Shown here piece after piece: positions 1 through 8,886 of a DNA stretch of 64,000 bases. The stretch is from NCBI RefSeq assembly GCF_000498395.2, contig NZ_CP010979.1, positions 2,480,001-2,544,000 of the forward strand. Reading direction: 5' to 3'. Position numbers and translations under genes: made by a program. Numbering within the stretch: position 1 is the first letter of the stretch; each line of letters begins with the position of its first letter. Source of the stretch: Pseudomonas putida S13.1.2. Lineage in GTDB: Bacteria; Pseudomonadota; Gammaproteobacteria; Pseudomonadales; Pseudomonadaceae. A model generated the notes under the pieces. That model searched no databases, was not told the origin of the DNA, and saw nothing but the letters and a program-made list of their open reading frames with translations.

Positions 1-2274
1 CTCCCCCAAGGCCCACTGATCGACCATCGCCATTTCAGCGAACCGCTGGCTGCGCGGCTCAAAGTATTCCCTGAAGCCTCTGGCGGTAAGCATGGCGGCC
101 AGCAGTACCTCCTCCTCCCCTTGCCTGGCCCCGGAAGACGGCTGGTACACCACATCGAACGCAGGCCCTACTTGGTGGCGCAGGTCCAGACCGCTGTGCA
201 ACTGCTCTTGCGCCTGCTGCTTCAGCCCTGCATAGACCCGCTGTGGCAAGGGCAATTTGCGCAACGCCTGCTGCACTTCGCTGACACGCTGACGGTACTG
301 CGGCAAATCGGTATCGGCATAGGCCAAGGCGTACTTCAAATGCTGCATGAGGTCACGCTGCAGTTGCCCCTGCCCAGGAAATGCCCGTTGCCAATGACGG
401 GCCATCCAGTCCTCGACCCATTCGGGCCGGCGGCTGTCGCGGTCCTGGATCATCCGGTAAACCCTGAGCGCGGCCATTTGCTGCTCGCTGCCAGAGGGTG
501 CTGCGTTCATGGCATCGATCACACCACTGGCCAACGCCGGCAAGAAGCGCCTGGACAACAAGCTCAGGTACGCCTCATCAACCAGGGGGCCAATGTTCCG
601 CCCTTGATACAGACCAAAATCGGCAACACCCAGCCACGCCGCGCGATAGTCGCCAAACACCGCCACCGCATCGCGAATCTGGTCCAGTGGTTCCAGCAGG
701 TTGCGCCCGGTCGGATCAAGCCGCAGATCGACTTCGTGACGGCTGTACTCCTGGCTTTTGGCGAACACACTGGAAGCCTTGGAGCTATTGATATCGAAGT
801 AGCGCTGCCAGCTGGCGATGGCGATACTGAACGCCAGGAGGCCCACGCAAGAACCAATCCACAGCAATTGGCGCTTGTTGCGCGCTACCAGGACGTTGTC
901 GCCCGCCAGGCCGGCCTCCTGATAGATAACCCGCCTGAATGCTTGCTGGATGAAATAGACCAACGCTTTGCCCTGCGCCTTGCCCTCACGCAGGGGAAGT
1001 TTCGTCTTGTAGGGCTGTGCCGCTTCACGGACAAATGCATTGCACATGTCGCCGCGCTGCACCACTGACGACCAATACACGCCACGTACCAACGGTGGCG
1101 TGGTGAAACGGTCACTCGCCAAGGCTTCGCGCAGAAATGCCAACAGTATGGGTCTCAACCCGACCAGTTGGGCTTGCAGTGAGAACAGGCGCCCGCACGG
1201 CGCTGTTTTGTCCAGTACGTCCAGGCGATCGATGACCTGCTCGTTCAATGTGGCGAGAAGCCGCCCGTAGTGCTCGTCATACTCATCCAGCCAGGCATCG
1301 AACGCCTCAACCGCATCCAGCTTGAACGTGAACCCCAACAGGCTTTCACGCTTGGCGGCCGGAAGCTTGCTGTAGAACTGGTCGAAGCCGTCCAGCAGAT
1401 CGAATTTGGTCAGTACCACGTACAGTGGCAGGCGCGACCCCAGCTGGGTGCTGACTTCGTACAGGCGTGTGCGCAACCCATGGGCCAGCGCGACGCGTTG
1501 GTCGGGCTTGCCATGCAACAGCGCCGGCAAGTCGACGATCAGCAACACACCATTAAGCGCCCGCTGGCTTCGATTACGCAGCAGCCAGCCCAACAAGTGC
1601 TCCCACAACCGGGCCTCGGTACCGAGCGCCGCGAAGGGTTCAGACTCGGAGGGGTCGTTGGCGGCCGAGCCCTCCGGGGGCTTTTGACTGATGAAGACAC
1701 CGGGAGGGTCAATGATCACCGCATCGTCGCTGACCCACCAACCTACCGGGTAGGCCGGTGCTTCAGCCTGTCGACCCCGTGCCTGGGCTTGGTCGATTCG
1801 CGTCAGTGTAAAGCGCTGATCTGTGCGGTCGATGAAGCTGGTTTTACCGGATTTTTCGTCGCCCAACACCAGATACCAGGGCAGCCGGTACAGCGCGCGT
1901 CGCCCACCGGCATTGTCGAGGTATCGCTCAAGCCCTTGGCTCAACGCCTTCTCTTGCGCCTGCATGAACGGTAGCGTGCCATCCAGTTCGACGGCGCGTG
2001 CCTGCCGGCGTTCTGCTTGCAGACGGCGTAAGCGCCGGCGCACCACCAAAAGCCAGCACAAAAGCGGCACCAGCACGAGTACCAGGCTTGCCACGCTGCG
2101 ATGAGCCACACTTGCCAGCGGCTGTTGCTCACGCCACATCCATTGCGGGCCAAGCCACCAGATAGCGACCAGCATCAGCAAGGCGCCAAGCCCTAGCAGC
2201 AGCGGCAGCGCCAGGCCAATGCGCGTTACCCACGGCAAGCCCCAACGTTTGAGTTGCGTCCATATTTGATTCAT
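1..2274 (-). CDS. tssM: TssM/IcmF, T6SS inner-membrane complex protein (3' end outside window)
   Basis: TssM is the large inner-membrane ATPase-like component that joins TssL and TssJ to form the T6SS membrane complex. The frame is open for 758 codons from the ATG at 2274 to the window edge, so the C-terminal periplasmic part is missing here. Two hydrophobic segments lie near residues 19-41 and 62-78, followed by a basic stretch. A Walker A motif, GDEKSGKTS, is at residues 138-146, and another membrane segment (LLWIGSCVGLLAFSIAIA) begins near residue 467, as expected for this family. The start codon overlaps the restored stop of tssA (ATGA), which indicates translational coupling. I checked the frame at three points (start, about 900 and the left edge) and found no net shift. 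Confidence 0.93.
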   Translation of the reverse strand, partial: MNQIWTQLKRWGLPWVTRIGLALPLLLGLGALLMLVAIWWLGPQWMWREQQPLASVAHRSVASLVLVLVPLLCWLLVVRRRLRRLQAERRQARAVELDGTLPFMQAQEKALSQGLERYLDNAGGRRALYRLPWYLVLGDEKSGKTSFIDRTDQRFTLTRIDQAQARGRQAEAPAYPVGWWVSDDAVIIDPPGVFISQKPPEGSAANDPSESEPFAALGTEARLWEHLLGWLLRNRSQRALNGVLLIVDLPALLHGKPDQRVALAHGLRTRLYEVSTQLGSRLPLYVVLTKFDLLDGFDQFYSKLPAAKRESLLGFTFKLDAVEAFDAWLDEYDEHYGRLLATLNEQVIDRLDVLDKTAPCGRLFSLQAQLVGLRPILLAFLREALASDRFTTPPLVRGVYWSSVVQRGDMCNAFVREAAQPYKTKLPLREGKAQGKALVYFIQQAFRRVIYQEAGLAGDNVLVARNKRQLLWIGSCVGLLAFSIAIASWQRYFDINSSKASSVFAKSQEYSRHEVDLRLDPTGRNLLEPLDQIRDAVAVFGDYRAAWLGVADFGLYQGRNIGPLVDEAYLSLLSRRFLPALASGVIDAMNAAPSGSEQQMAALRVYRMIQDRDSRRPEWVEDWMARHWQRAFPGQGQLQRDLMQHLKYALAYADTDLPQYRQRVSEVQQALRKLPLPQRVYAGLKQQAQEQLHSGLDLRHQVGPAFDVVYQPSSGARQGEEEVLLAAMLTARGFREYFEPRSQRFAEMAMVDQWALGE

Positions 2275-3733
2275 CGAGGCTCCTGATCCTTGTCTTGAAC
2301 TGCCAGTGCTGGGGATGTCGCGTACTGCTGAAGCCGCTGGAATACTTCTGGCTCCCACGCACTGGCGGTGGTTTGCTGCATCGTTTGGGCAACGCTGGCG
2401 CACAGGTCCTGGGCCAGCCACGATACCCCCGCGCGGCCAGTAGGTCGGCAGCGATCACGGTGGCGTGGCAGCGCTCACGGGGAGCACGAAAGCCCGCTTG
2501 CAGCCCTTGCAGCCTGAGGAGCACCGGTTCTACACCGGTGGTTTCCAACTGGCTGACCAGTTCCTCGCGCAAGCCGTCAAACTCGTGGGAGGTTGAACTT
2601 TGCTCAGAAGGCCCTTGCGTGCCTTTGAGCCAGGCCAGGCATTGGTCGTCGACAAACACCGTGCCGTCACTGAAGCACAACTGCTGCAGCGCCGGCATTC
2701 GCTGTACAAACCGGGCAGTCGCACAACGGATGGCTTCAGCCACTTCGCCCATCGCCAGCCGTGTGGCAACGGTCGCAGCCAGAAAGCTGCCACGAATCCA
2801 GTAGGGGCAAGCCGTCACGCTTTTTTCAATACGCTGAAGCAGTGCAGGGTCAAATGCCGTACTGGCAATGGCCTCTTCATAGACCCGCGTGATATCCAGC
2901 GGAACCGCCATCAATTCCGTACGGTTGCCCTGCCTGGCCGGGGGAGCAGCCTGAATGTGCGCCCACAACCCAAAACGCCGTAACTGGTAGCCGGTAGCGT
3001 CATAAGGGTCCTGCTGGTTGATGAGCTCGGCCATGGCGAGCACGGCCCGCCGTGTCTCACGCTCATTGCCCATCGACAGATGTGACGCGGGTGGGGCGAT
3101 GACGTCGGCCAGCGGCGCAGGTTTCACGCTCGCCGCCGGTGCCTTGGGTATCGCACCCTCGCCGATACCGTTGGCGAGCTCTATGTGCTTTCGCAGCAGG
3201 CGCCCCAATTCGTCGAGAACAGCTGCCTCCAGCTGTGCCGCGCCCTGTTGCTGCAGGTGCTTGAACGCAGTCTGCGCTGCCGCTGCATGGGTAGGAGTAA
3301 AGGTGAAACGGTCAAGACGCGGTAGCGCCTCGACCAAGCGACTGACCACCAGGCCAACCAGCTTGCGCTTGCCCAGAAAGCCTTTCGGTCCCGGCTTGGG
3401 ATGAGCAGGTTCCCAGTAGCACTCGATCATGCCGGCCAACAACGCCAAGCTGAATCCCCAACGCTCCCAGCAGCCGCTACGCAGCCATGCGGCACTCAGG
3501 TGCGCAACAATTCGCAAATGCTTGCATTGCTGGCTCAGGTATTGACGGGACGCTTCTTCGATGTAGACCCAGTCGATCGAAGCGTCCTGCAGCCCACCCA
3601 GCTTGACCATTTCCTGGTCAATGGCCTGGTAGGTTTCGTCCTCGACATCGAACAGCCCGGCAGGGACTGCTGGATCAATCGGTGCGAGCAGCCGAGCGAC
3701 TTCACCCGCGGATACCTGAGCTACCACCGGCAT
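2271..3733 (-). pseudogene. tssA: TssA (ImpA/VasJ type), apparently frameshifted near its 3' end
   Basis: TssA-type proteins cap and coordinate sheath polymerisation at the baseplate. The N-terminal ImpA-like domain is recognisable from the start MPVVAQVSAGEV through GCWERWGFSLALLAGMIE, with a VasJ-like middle. As given, the frame leaves family-like sequence after AADLLAARG and reads on into tssM, stopping only at 2129. Adding one G to the G5 run (C5 on the plus strand, 2426-2430) restores a C-terminus beginning VSWLAQDLCASVAQTMQQ, containing WEPEVFQRLQQY, and a stop that overlaps the tssM ATG as ATGA. The repaired protein would be about 487 residues. The lesion is either a real indel or a homopolymer sequencing error. 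The 5' end overlaps tagO by 13 bases. Confidence 0.85.
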
Positions 3734-4371
3734 GTGCTTCGCGCCTGGCTGATCAGCGGGTCAAGGCCTTGAGCATCGAAGGTCAGCCCGTCGACCTCGC
3801 CGTGCTCACTCACAACCTCGATACGCTGGGCACCGATCAGTTTCCTGATCTGCTCGATGGCTGGCAGGCCCCGCCCGGCATCGAGCACCTGCCCGTTCTC
3901 CATCACCTGCCAGGACGTCTCACGGGTAGACCAGCCCTCCCCGGTCAGCCGTACCTTGACCCAACTTGCATCGATCGGGCGCCTGGCAATCAGCTGTAGC
4001 CGGGAGATGGCCTGGATGCAACTGATCGCCATGTAGGTACGTTCATCACCCGATGCAATGGCGGGTGCCGAAATCACGAGCGCTGGTGCGCCTGGACCGT
4101 CCTGCGTCTGGCTGCCGATGCGAAACGTCAGGTCATCCGGTGCCCGTGCAGCTTCATTTGCCATCACGCGCAACACACTGGGAGCCTGCTGCTCCGGTGC
4201 TGACCACTGTCGTTTTGGCGTGTACGCGGGCGTGCCCGCAGCTTGATCGAAACAGGCCAGTCGCTCGACGTTGGACACAATCCGGGGGCAGTCCCGCGTG
4301 GGGCCCGCCAGTACCGATTGCAGACAAAACAGCAACGAGAGACCGGCGCCATATGCACAGCGGTTAATCAT
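3721..4371 (-). CDS. tagO: T6SS-associated protein TagO/VasI, periplasmic
   Basis: The 216-residue protein begins with a clear Sec signal peptide (hydrophobic core LSLLFCLQSVLA, likely cleavage after VLA) and so should act in the periplasm. The body, with DCPRI, RLACFDQAAG and SWQVMENGQVLDAGRGLPAIE, fits the VasI/TagO accessory family found in many T6SS loci. TagO-type proteins have been linked to TssA function and sheath assembly in other systems, and here the gene directly precedes tssA with a 13-base overlap. It is the first gene of the minus-strand arm, transcribed divergently from tssB. The signal peptide is visible; the family assignment rests on motif resemblance and context. Confidence 0.75.
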   Translation of the reverse strand: MINRCAYGAGLSLLFCLQSVLAGPTRDCPRIVSNVERLACFDQAAGTPAYTPKRQWSAPEQQAPSVLRVMANEAARAPDDLTFRIGSQTQDGPGAPALVISAPAIASGDERTYMAISCIQAISRLQLIARRPIDASWVKVRLTGEGWSTRETSWQVMENGQVLDAGRGLPAIEQIRKLIGAQRIEVVSEHGEVDGLTFDAQGLDPLISQARSTCRW

Positions 4372-4698
4372 CCTGAACTTACTCTCTGAAATAGTACAAA
4401 CGGCCTATATGACGGCGCGAATTTTCCTACAAATAAGTGCCAATGCACATATGCGCATGCAGCTAACTCGAACAAATCCAGCGGAAGCCTAATACAGAGT
4501 TCTGAGTGCACACAAACAAATATTTACTTACATCTTTACTCTCGACCAGCGGACACTTTTCCATGCATGGTTTTTATAGAAGACGGGCAGCCATCCCGAC
4601 CAATTAAACACATGTAGGAAACTTCCTACAACATCGCGACAACACTAAACACAACTTGCTTCCAAGTCTCCTACAACTCAACAGGGAGTTACGTACTG
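4372..4698. promoter_or_regulatory. Divergent T6SS control region with repeated TTCCTACAA elements
   Basis: This 327-base gap separates tagO from tssB and must carry the promoters of both T6SS arms. It is distinctly AT-richer than the flanking genes. A palindrome of TGTAGGAA and TTCCTACA separated by AC lies at 4613-4630. The motif TTCCTACAA recurs at 4424-4432, and TCTCCTACAA lies at 4667-4676 just upstream of tssB. A perfect 10-bp palindrome, CCATGCATGG, is at 4561-4570. A Shine-Dalgarno-like GGGAG is 10-15 bases before the tssB ATG. I found no convincing sigma-54 promoter. Which regulator binds the repeats is not known from sequence. Confidence 0.5.
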
Positions 4699-5202
4699 AT
4701 GTCTAAAAACACGGGATCCGTCGCACCTAAAGAACGCGTCAATATCAAGTATGTCCCCGCGACGAGCAATGAGCAGGCTGAGGTGGAGCTGCCCCACAAG
4801 ATGCTGGTTCTGGGCGACTTCGGCCTGGATGACAGCCGTGCGCTTGAGGACCGCCAGGTCGTGCGCATTGATAAACACACATTCAACAGCGTGTTGAACG
4901 ACGCCGACGTGAGCCTGGACGTGTCTGTGCCCTCCAGGCTCAGCACCGCCCCGGATGCCGAGCTGGCGGTGCACCTGGAGTTCAGGTCCATTAACGATTT
5001 CGGACCGGACCGGATCGCGCGCCAAGTGCCTGAGCTGAACAAGCTGCTGGAGCTGCGTGAAGCGCTGGTCGCCCTGAAAGGCCCGCTGGGCAACGTCCCG
5101 GCCTTCCGCAAGCATCTGCAGCACCTGCTTAACAACGAGCAGGCCCGTAAACAACTCGCCCAAGAACTGGACCTGGTGCTTGAAGCACCCGAGAAAGACT
5201 GA
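4699..5202 (+). CDS. tssB: TssB, small contractile sheath subunit
   Basis: TssB (VipA) pairs with TssC to form the cytoplasmic contractile sheath. The 167-residue length is normal for the family. Typical features are the early sequence RVNIKYVP, the PHKMLVLGDF strand, the FNSVLNDADVSLDVSVPSRL segment, and the C-terminal ELREALVALKGPLGNVPAFR and LLNNEQARKQLAQEL helices that interlock with TssC. It is the first gene of the rightward arm, 17 bases before tssC. The gene appears intact. Confidence 0.95.
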   Translation: MSKNTGSVAPKERVNIKYVPATSNEQAEVELPHKMLVLGDFGLDDSRALEDRQVVRIDKHTFNSVLNDADVSLDVSVPSRLSTAPDAELAVHLEFRSINDFGPDRIARQVPELNKLLELREALVALKGPLGNVPAFRKHLQHLLNNEQARKQLAQELDLVLEAPEKD

Positions 5203-5218
5203 GACAACGGAGCGTCCC

Positions 5219-6709
5219 ATGCCTAAGCCAAGCAACACTACCACCACCACAGACGCAACGACCGACACGTTGGGCAGTGCCACCTTGCTGGACCAGATCA
5301 TGGCAGAAACCAAACTGGTACCTGCTCAAGAGGGCTACTAGGTTGCCAGGCAGGGCGTATCTGCGTTCATTGCCGAAATCCTCAAAAGCAATGACCCGGA
5401 TCAACTGATCAACAAGCACCGGGCCGACCAGATGATTGCCGAAATCGACCGGTTACTCAGCAAACAGATGGATGTCATTCTGCATCAGCCTGAGTTCCAG
5501 CAGCTCGAATCATCATGGCGCAGCCTGAAACTTCTAGTCGACCGCACGGACTTCAGGGAAAACATCAAACTCGAGGTCCTGCATGTCAGTAAAGAGGAGC
5601 TTTTGGACGACTTCGAAAATGCTGCGGACATTACCTGCAGCGGTATCTACAAACATGTTTACACCGCAGGTTACGGCCAATTCGGGGGAGAGCCGGTTGC
5701 GGCCATGGTTGGCAACTACAACTTCGGCCCCTCTTCCCCTGATATCAAGCTGCTGAGTTACATGGCCTCCGTTGGCGCCATGTCCCATGCGCCATTTCTT
5801 GCCGCACCTGCCCCCGAGTTCTTCAACTTGAGCAGTTTCGAGGAGCTGCCCAACCTCAAGGAAATAAAAGACCTCTTCGCCGGCCCACGGCATGCCAAGT
5901 GGCGTGCATTTCGTGAAAGCGAAGACGCCCGCCACGTCGCCTTGGCCGGGCCTCGCTTCATGCTTCGCTCCGCTTACCACCCGCAGGAACAACCGATCCA
6001 GAGTTTCAACTACGACGAAGACATCGCCGGGCAGCACGACAACTACCTGTGGGGCAATTCTGCGTTTCTGCTAGCCAGCTGCATCAATGACAGCTTCGCC
6101 CGCTACCGCTGGTGCCCAAATATCATCGGCCCACAATCGGGCGGTGCCGTCGAAGACTTACCGGTTCACCTGTACGAATCCCTGGGCCAGTTGCAGGCCA
6201 AGATTCCTACCGAGGTGCTGATATCCGACCGCAAGGAATTCGAACTGGCCGAAGAGGGCTTCATTGCCCTGACCATGCGCAAAGACAGCGACAACGCCGC
6301 GTTCTTCTCGGCCAACTCGGTGCAAAAGCCCAAGAACTTCCCGAAAACCCCCGAGGGGCTGGAGGCTCAGACCAACTACAAGCTGGGCACCCAGTTGCCC
6401 TACCTGTTCATCGTCAACCGGCTGGCTCACTACATCAAGGTGTTACAGCGCGAGCAGATCGGTAGCTGGAAGGAGCGCCGTGACCTTGAGTCCGAGTTGA
6501 ACAAATGGATCAAGCAGTACGTCGCCGACCAGGAGAACCCGTCTGCCGACGTTCGCAGCCGCCGGCCACTGCGAGCCGCCAGAGTCGAGGTCTCGGATGT
6601 TGCCGGTGACCCGGGCTGGTACCAGGTTTCGCTCGCCGTGCGCCCGCACTTCAAGTACATGGGCGCGAATTTCGAAATCTCCCTGGTCGGGCGGCTCGAT
6701 ACGCAATGA
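5219..6709 (+). pseudogene. tssC: TssC, large sheath subunit, interrupted by an in-frame amber codon
   Basis: TssC (VipB) is the major sheath protein. The natural start is ATG 5219 (MPKPSNTTTTT), and the frame would encode 496 residues, the normal length. Codon 41 (5339-5341) is TAG: the reading goes QEGY-stop-VARQGVSAF and then continues with no further break. A single change from GAG or CAG would explain it. The downstream frame, from the next ATG at 5432, gives 425 residues with typical features such as PLPYLFIVNRLAHY-like TQLPYLFIVNRLAHYIKVL and GDPGWYQVSLAVRPHFKYMG. Re-initiation at 5432 would lose about 71 N-terminal residues that contribute to sheath interlocking. The stop overlaps tssE (ATGA). 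Confidence 0.9.
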
Positions 6710-7116
6710 GTGGTCTTTTTGATCGTTTGATGCGGGATCAGTGTACCAACCGGGAGCCTTTCCGACGGGAGAGCGCGTCCCACAAGTTCGCCGCCATCAA
6801 GTGCCACCTCGAAACGCTGCTGAATGCCCGCCAGGGGTGCTCCCAGAGCAGCCCTGAGCTGGGCCTGCGCGACTTCAACGGGCATGACGTGAACAACGGC
6901 GACCTGCTTGTACAGGTGAGCGCGGATATCCGGCGCACCCTACAGCGCTTCGAGCCACGCATACAGATACGCACGCTCAAAGCAGTGCCCGATGCCCATA
7001 CCCCGCTGGAGTTGCATTTCAGGCTGGATTGCCTGGTCCAGGTCAACAACCACGCAGAGCAGCTGCAGCTCGAGCTGCTGGTCAACGGGCACAACCGCTA
7101 CACCAGAGTGAGGTGA
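6706..7116 (+). CDS. tssE: TssE, gp25-like baseplate protein
   Basis: TssE is the lysozyme-unrelated gp25-like baseplate protein that nucleates sheath assembly. The 136-residue protein has the usual layout: a short N-terminal helix (SGLFDRLM), the LGLRDFNG motif near residues 53-60, a helix with RRTLQRFEPRIQ, and a final beta hairpin LELHFRLDCLVQV. Its start codon overlaps the tssC stop, and only three bases separate it from tssF, so it is part of the core operon. Length and motifs are normal. Confidence 0.92.
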   Translation: MSGLFDRLMRDQCTNREPFRRESASHKFAAIKCHLETLLNARQGCSQSSPELGLRDFNGHDVNNGDLLVQVSADIRRTLQRFEPRIQIRTLKAVPDAHTPLELHFRLDCLVQVNNHAEQLQLELLVNGHNRYTRVR

Positions 7117-7119
7117 CCG

Positions 7120-8886
7120 ATGTCACTGAAAGACAGTTTCAGCGAAGAGCTGCGTTACCTGCACGAACTCGGCAACGACTTCGCCAAAGACAACCCACAA
7201 CTCGCCCGGTTGCTTGGCAAAGGTGCCAGCGACCCCGACGTCGAACGCCTGATGGAAGCCTTTGCGTTCCTCACCGCCAAGCTACGGCTGAAGCTGGAAG
7301 ACGACTTGCCAGAGCTGACCCATCCCATGCTGCAGCTGTTGTGGCCGAACTATTTGCGGCCCCTGCCCAGCGCGACAATCATCCAGTTCAGCCCTATCAG
7401 GCAATCCCTCAGCCAGTCACAGCGCATCCCAAAAGGGTCGCGGCTGTTCTCGAAACGGGTGGACGGTGTGGCCTGCGAGTTTCGCACCTGCAAAGCGGTC
7501 AACATTCATCCGTTCGAGATCGACACGGTGGGCGCCACCCAGACACTTGACAGTTCCGTGGTCTGCATCGGCCTTCAAACACTGGTCGAGCGGCCGTTGA
7601 ACAGCCTGGGTTGTACCAGCCTCGACTTTTACCTCAGTGGCGATACCCTCACCGCACGCACGCTTTATCTGTGGGTTTCTCAATACCTCAAGCATGTCAG
7701 CGTGACCATCAATGGCGAGGTTCGCCGGCTGCCGGCAAACAGCATCGCATTCCCTGGGTTCAGCCCCGACGACGCCTTGCTGCCTTACCCGCAGAACGTC
7801 TTTGATGGCTACCGGATCCTGCAGGAATACTTCGCCTTCCCCCAACGTTTCCATTTCTTCAGCGTGACCGGGCTGGAAAAAATCTGGCCAGCTCATGACA
7901 GCCCGCAGGTAGGCCTCGAATTTCACTTCACCCGCCAGCTACCCGACACGCTGCGTGTCAGCAGAGCAGATTTCAACCTGTTCTGCGCACCTGCGGTCAA
8001 CCTGTTCCAGCACAGCGCCGAGCCCATCGACCTGTCCGGCCAGGACGCCCTTGTTCCACTGAAGCCCAAGGGCACAGAGCCGCACGGCTACGAAATCTTC
8101 AGTGTCGACCAGGTCATCAGCACCCGAACGACGACTGACGGGAACACCGGTGAGCAGCTGCGAACCTTCCGTCCCTTCGAGTCGTTCGCCCATGAAATCG
8201 AGCACGTTCAGGGGCGCACAGCGCTGTACTACCGCTGCCAGCTGGAAGAGTCTCTGCGCGGCGATGGCGTCACGCATCGAATCGCCTTCGTCCGCGCCGA
8301 CGCCAACAGCTACATAGGCGAACTGGAAACCGCGTCCATCGACCTGACCTGCACCAATCGGGACCTGCCGCTGGCGCTGGGCATTGATGACATCAACGTC
8401 CTGACCGAACTGACGCCCCCGCTGGCCACCTACACCAATCTCTGTAAGCCCACCCGCCCCTGTCGGCCGGTGCTGGACGGCCAGTTGCAGTGGGCATTGA
8501 TCTCCAACATGTCGCTCAACTACCTGTCCCTGCTCTCGGTAGAACCGCTGAAAGCCGTGATCCGCGCCTACGACTTCATGGCCCTGCACGACATCCAGCA
8601 GGCCCGCACCACCCGTAAACGCCTGGCCGGCATGCGCGACATTCACACACAGCCCATGGATTGGCTGATCAAGGGGCAGCCCATTCGCGGCCTGCACACA
8701 CGTCTGAAACTGGACCAGACCGCCTTCCTCTGCGAAGGCGACTTGTACCTGTTCAGTTGCGTGCTCGCCCACTTCTTCGCCCTGTACGCCAGCATCAACT
8801 CCTTCCATCAGCTGGAAGTGATCAACACCACCAATAACGAGCACTACACATGGCCAATACAGACCGGCAAGCAACCGCTGATCTAG
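7120..8886 (+). CDS. tssF: TssF, baseplate wedge protein
   Basis: TssF forms the T6SS baseplate wedge with TssG, TssE and TssK (VasA/ImpG family). The 588-residue protein has a typical start, SFSEELRYLHELGNDFAKDNPQ, followed by DPDVERLMEAFAFLTAKLRLKLEDDLPELT and LLWPNYLRPLPS. The C-terminal region includes QLQWALISNMSLNYLSLL and ends with FLCEGDLYLFSCVLAHFFALYASINSF. The last 37 bases overlap the start of tssG, which supports translational coupling. No irregularity is seen. Confidence 0.94.
   Translation: MSLKDSFSEELRYLHELGNDFAKDNPQLARLLGKGASDPDVERLMEAFAFLTAKLRLKLEDDLPELTHPMLQLLWPNYLRPLPSATIIQFSPIRQSLSQSQRIPKGSRLFSKRVDGVACEFRTCKAVNIHPFEIDTVGATQTLDSSVVCIGLQTLVERPLNSLGCTSLDFYLSGDTLTARTLYLWVSQYLKHVSVTINGEVRRLPANSIAFPGFSPDDALLPYPQNVFDGYRILQEYFAFPQRFHFFSVTGLEKIWPAHDSPQVGLEFHFTRQLPDTLRVSRADFNLFCAPAVNLFQHSAEPIDLSGQDALVPLKPKGTEPHGYEIFSVDQVISTRTTTDGNTGEQLRTFRPFESFAHEIEHVQGRTALYYRCQLEESLRGDGVTHRIAFVRADANSYIGELETASIDLTCTNRDLPLALGIDDINVLTELTPPLATYTNLCKPTRPCRPVLDGQLQWALISNMSLNYLSLLSVEPLKAVIRAYDFMALHDIQQARTTRKRLAGMRDIHTQPMDWLIKGQPIRGLHTRLKLDQTAFLCEGDLYLFSCVLAHFFALYASINSFHQLEVINTTNNEHYTWPIQTGKQPLI

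Noticed and set aside
121..1974. Long plus-strand open frames over the tssM region
   Set aside because: They are antisense shadows. The minus-strand frame is open throughout and encodes recognisable TssM with a Walker A motif.
2129..2270. C-terminal extension of TssA into tssM
   Set aside because: It is low-complexity, out-of-frame sequence over tssM that disappears when the homopolymer shift is corrected.
4372..4698. Sigma-54 promoter for tssB
   Set aside because: The only TTGCTT-like element (near 4656) has no GG at the required distance upstream.
5432..6709. ATG 5432 as the true start of tssC
   Set aside because: It lacks a convincing ribosome site and would remove 71 conserved N-terminal residues that are still readable upstream of it.
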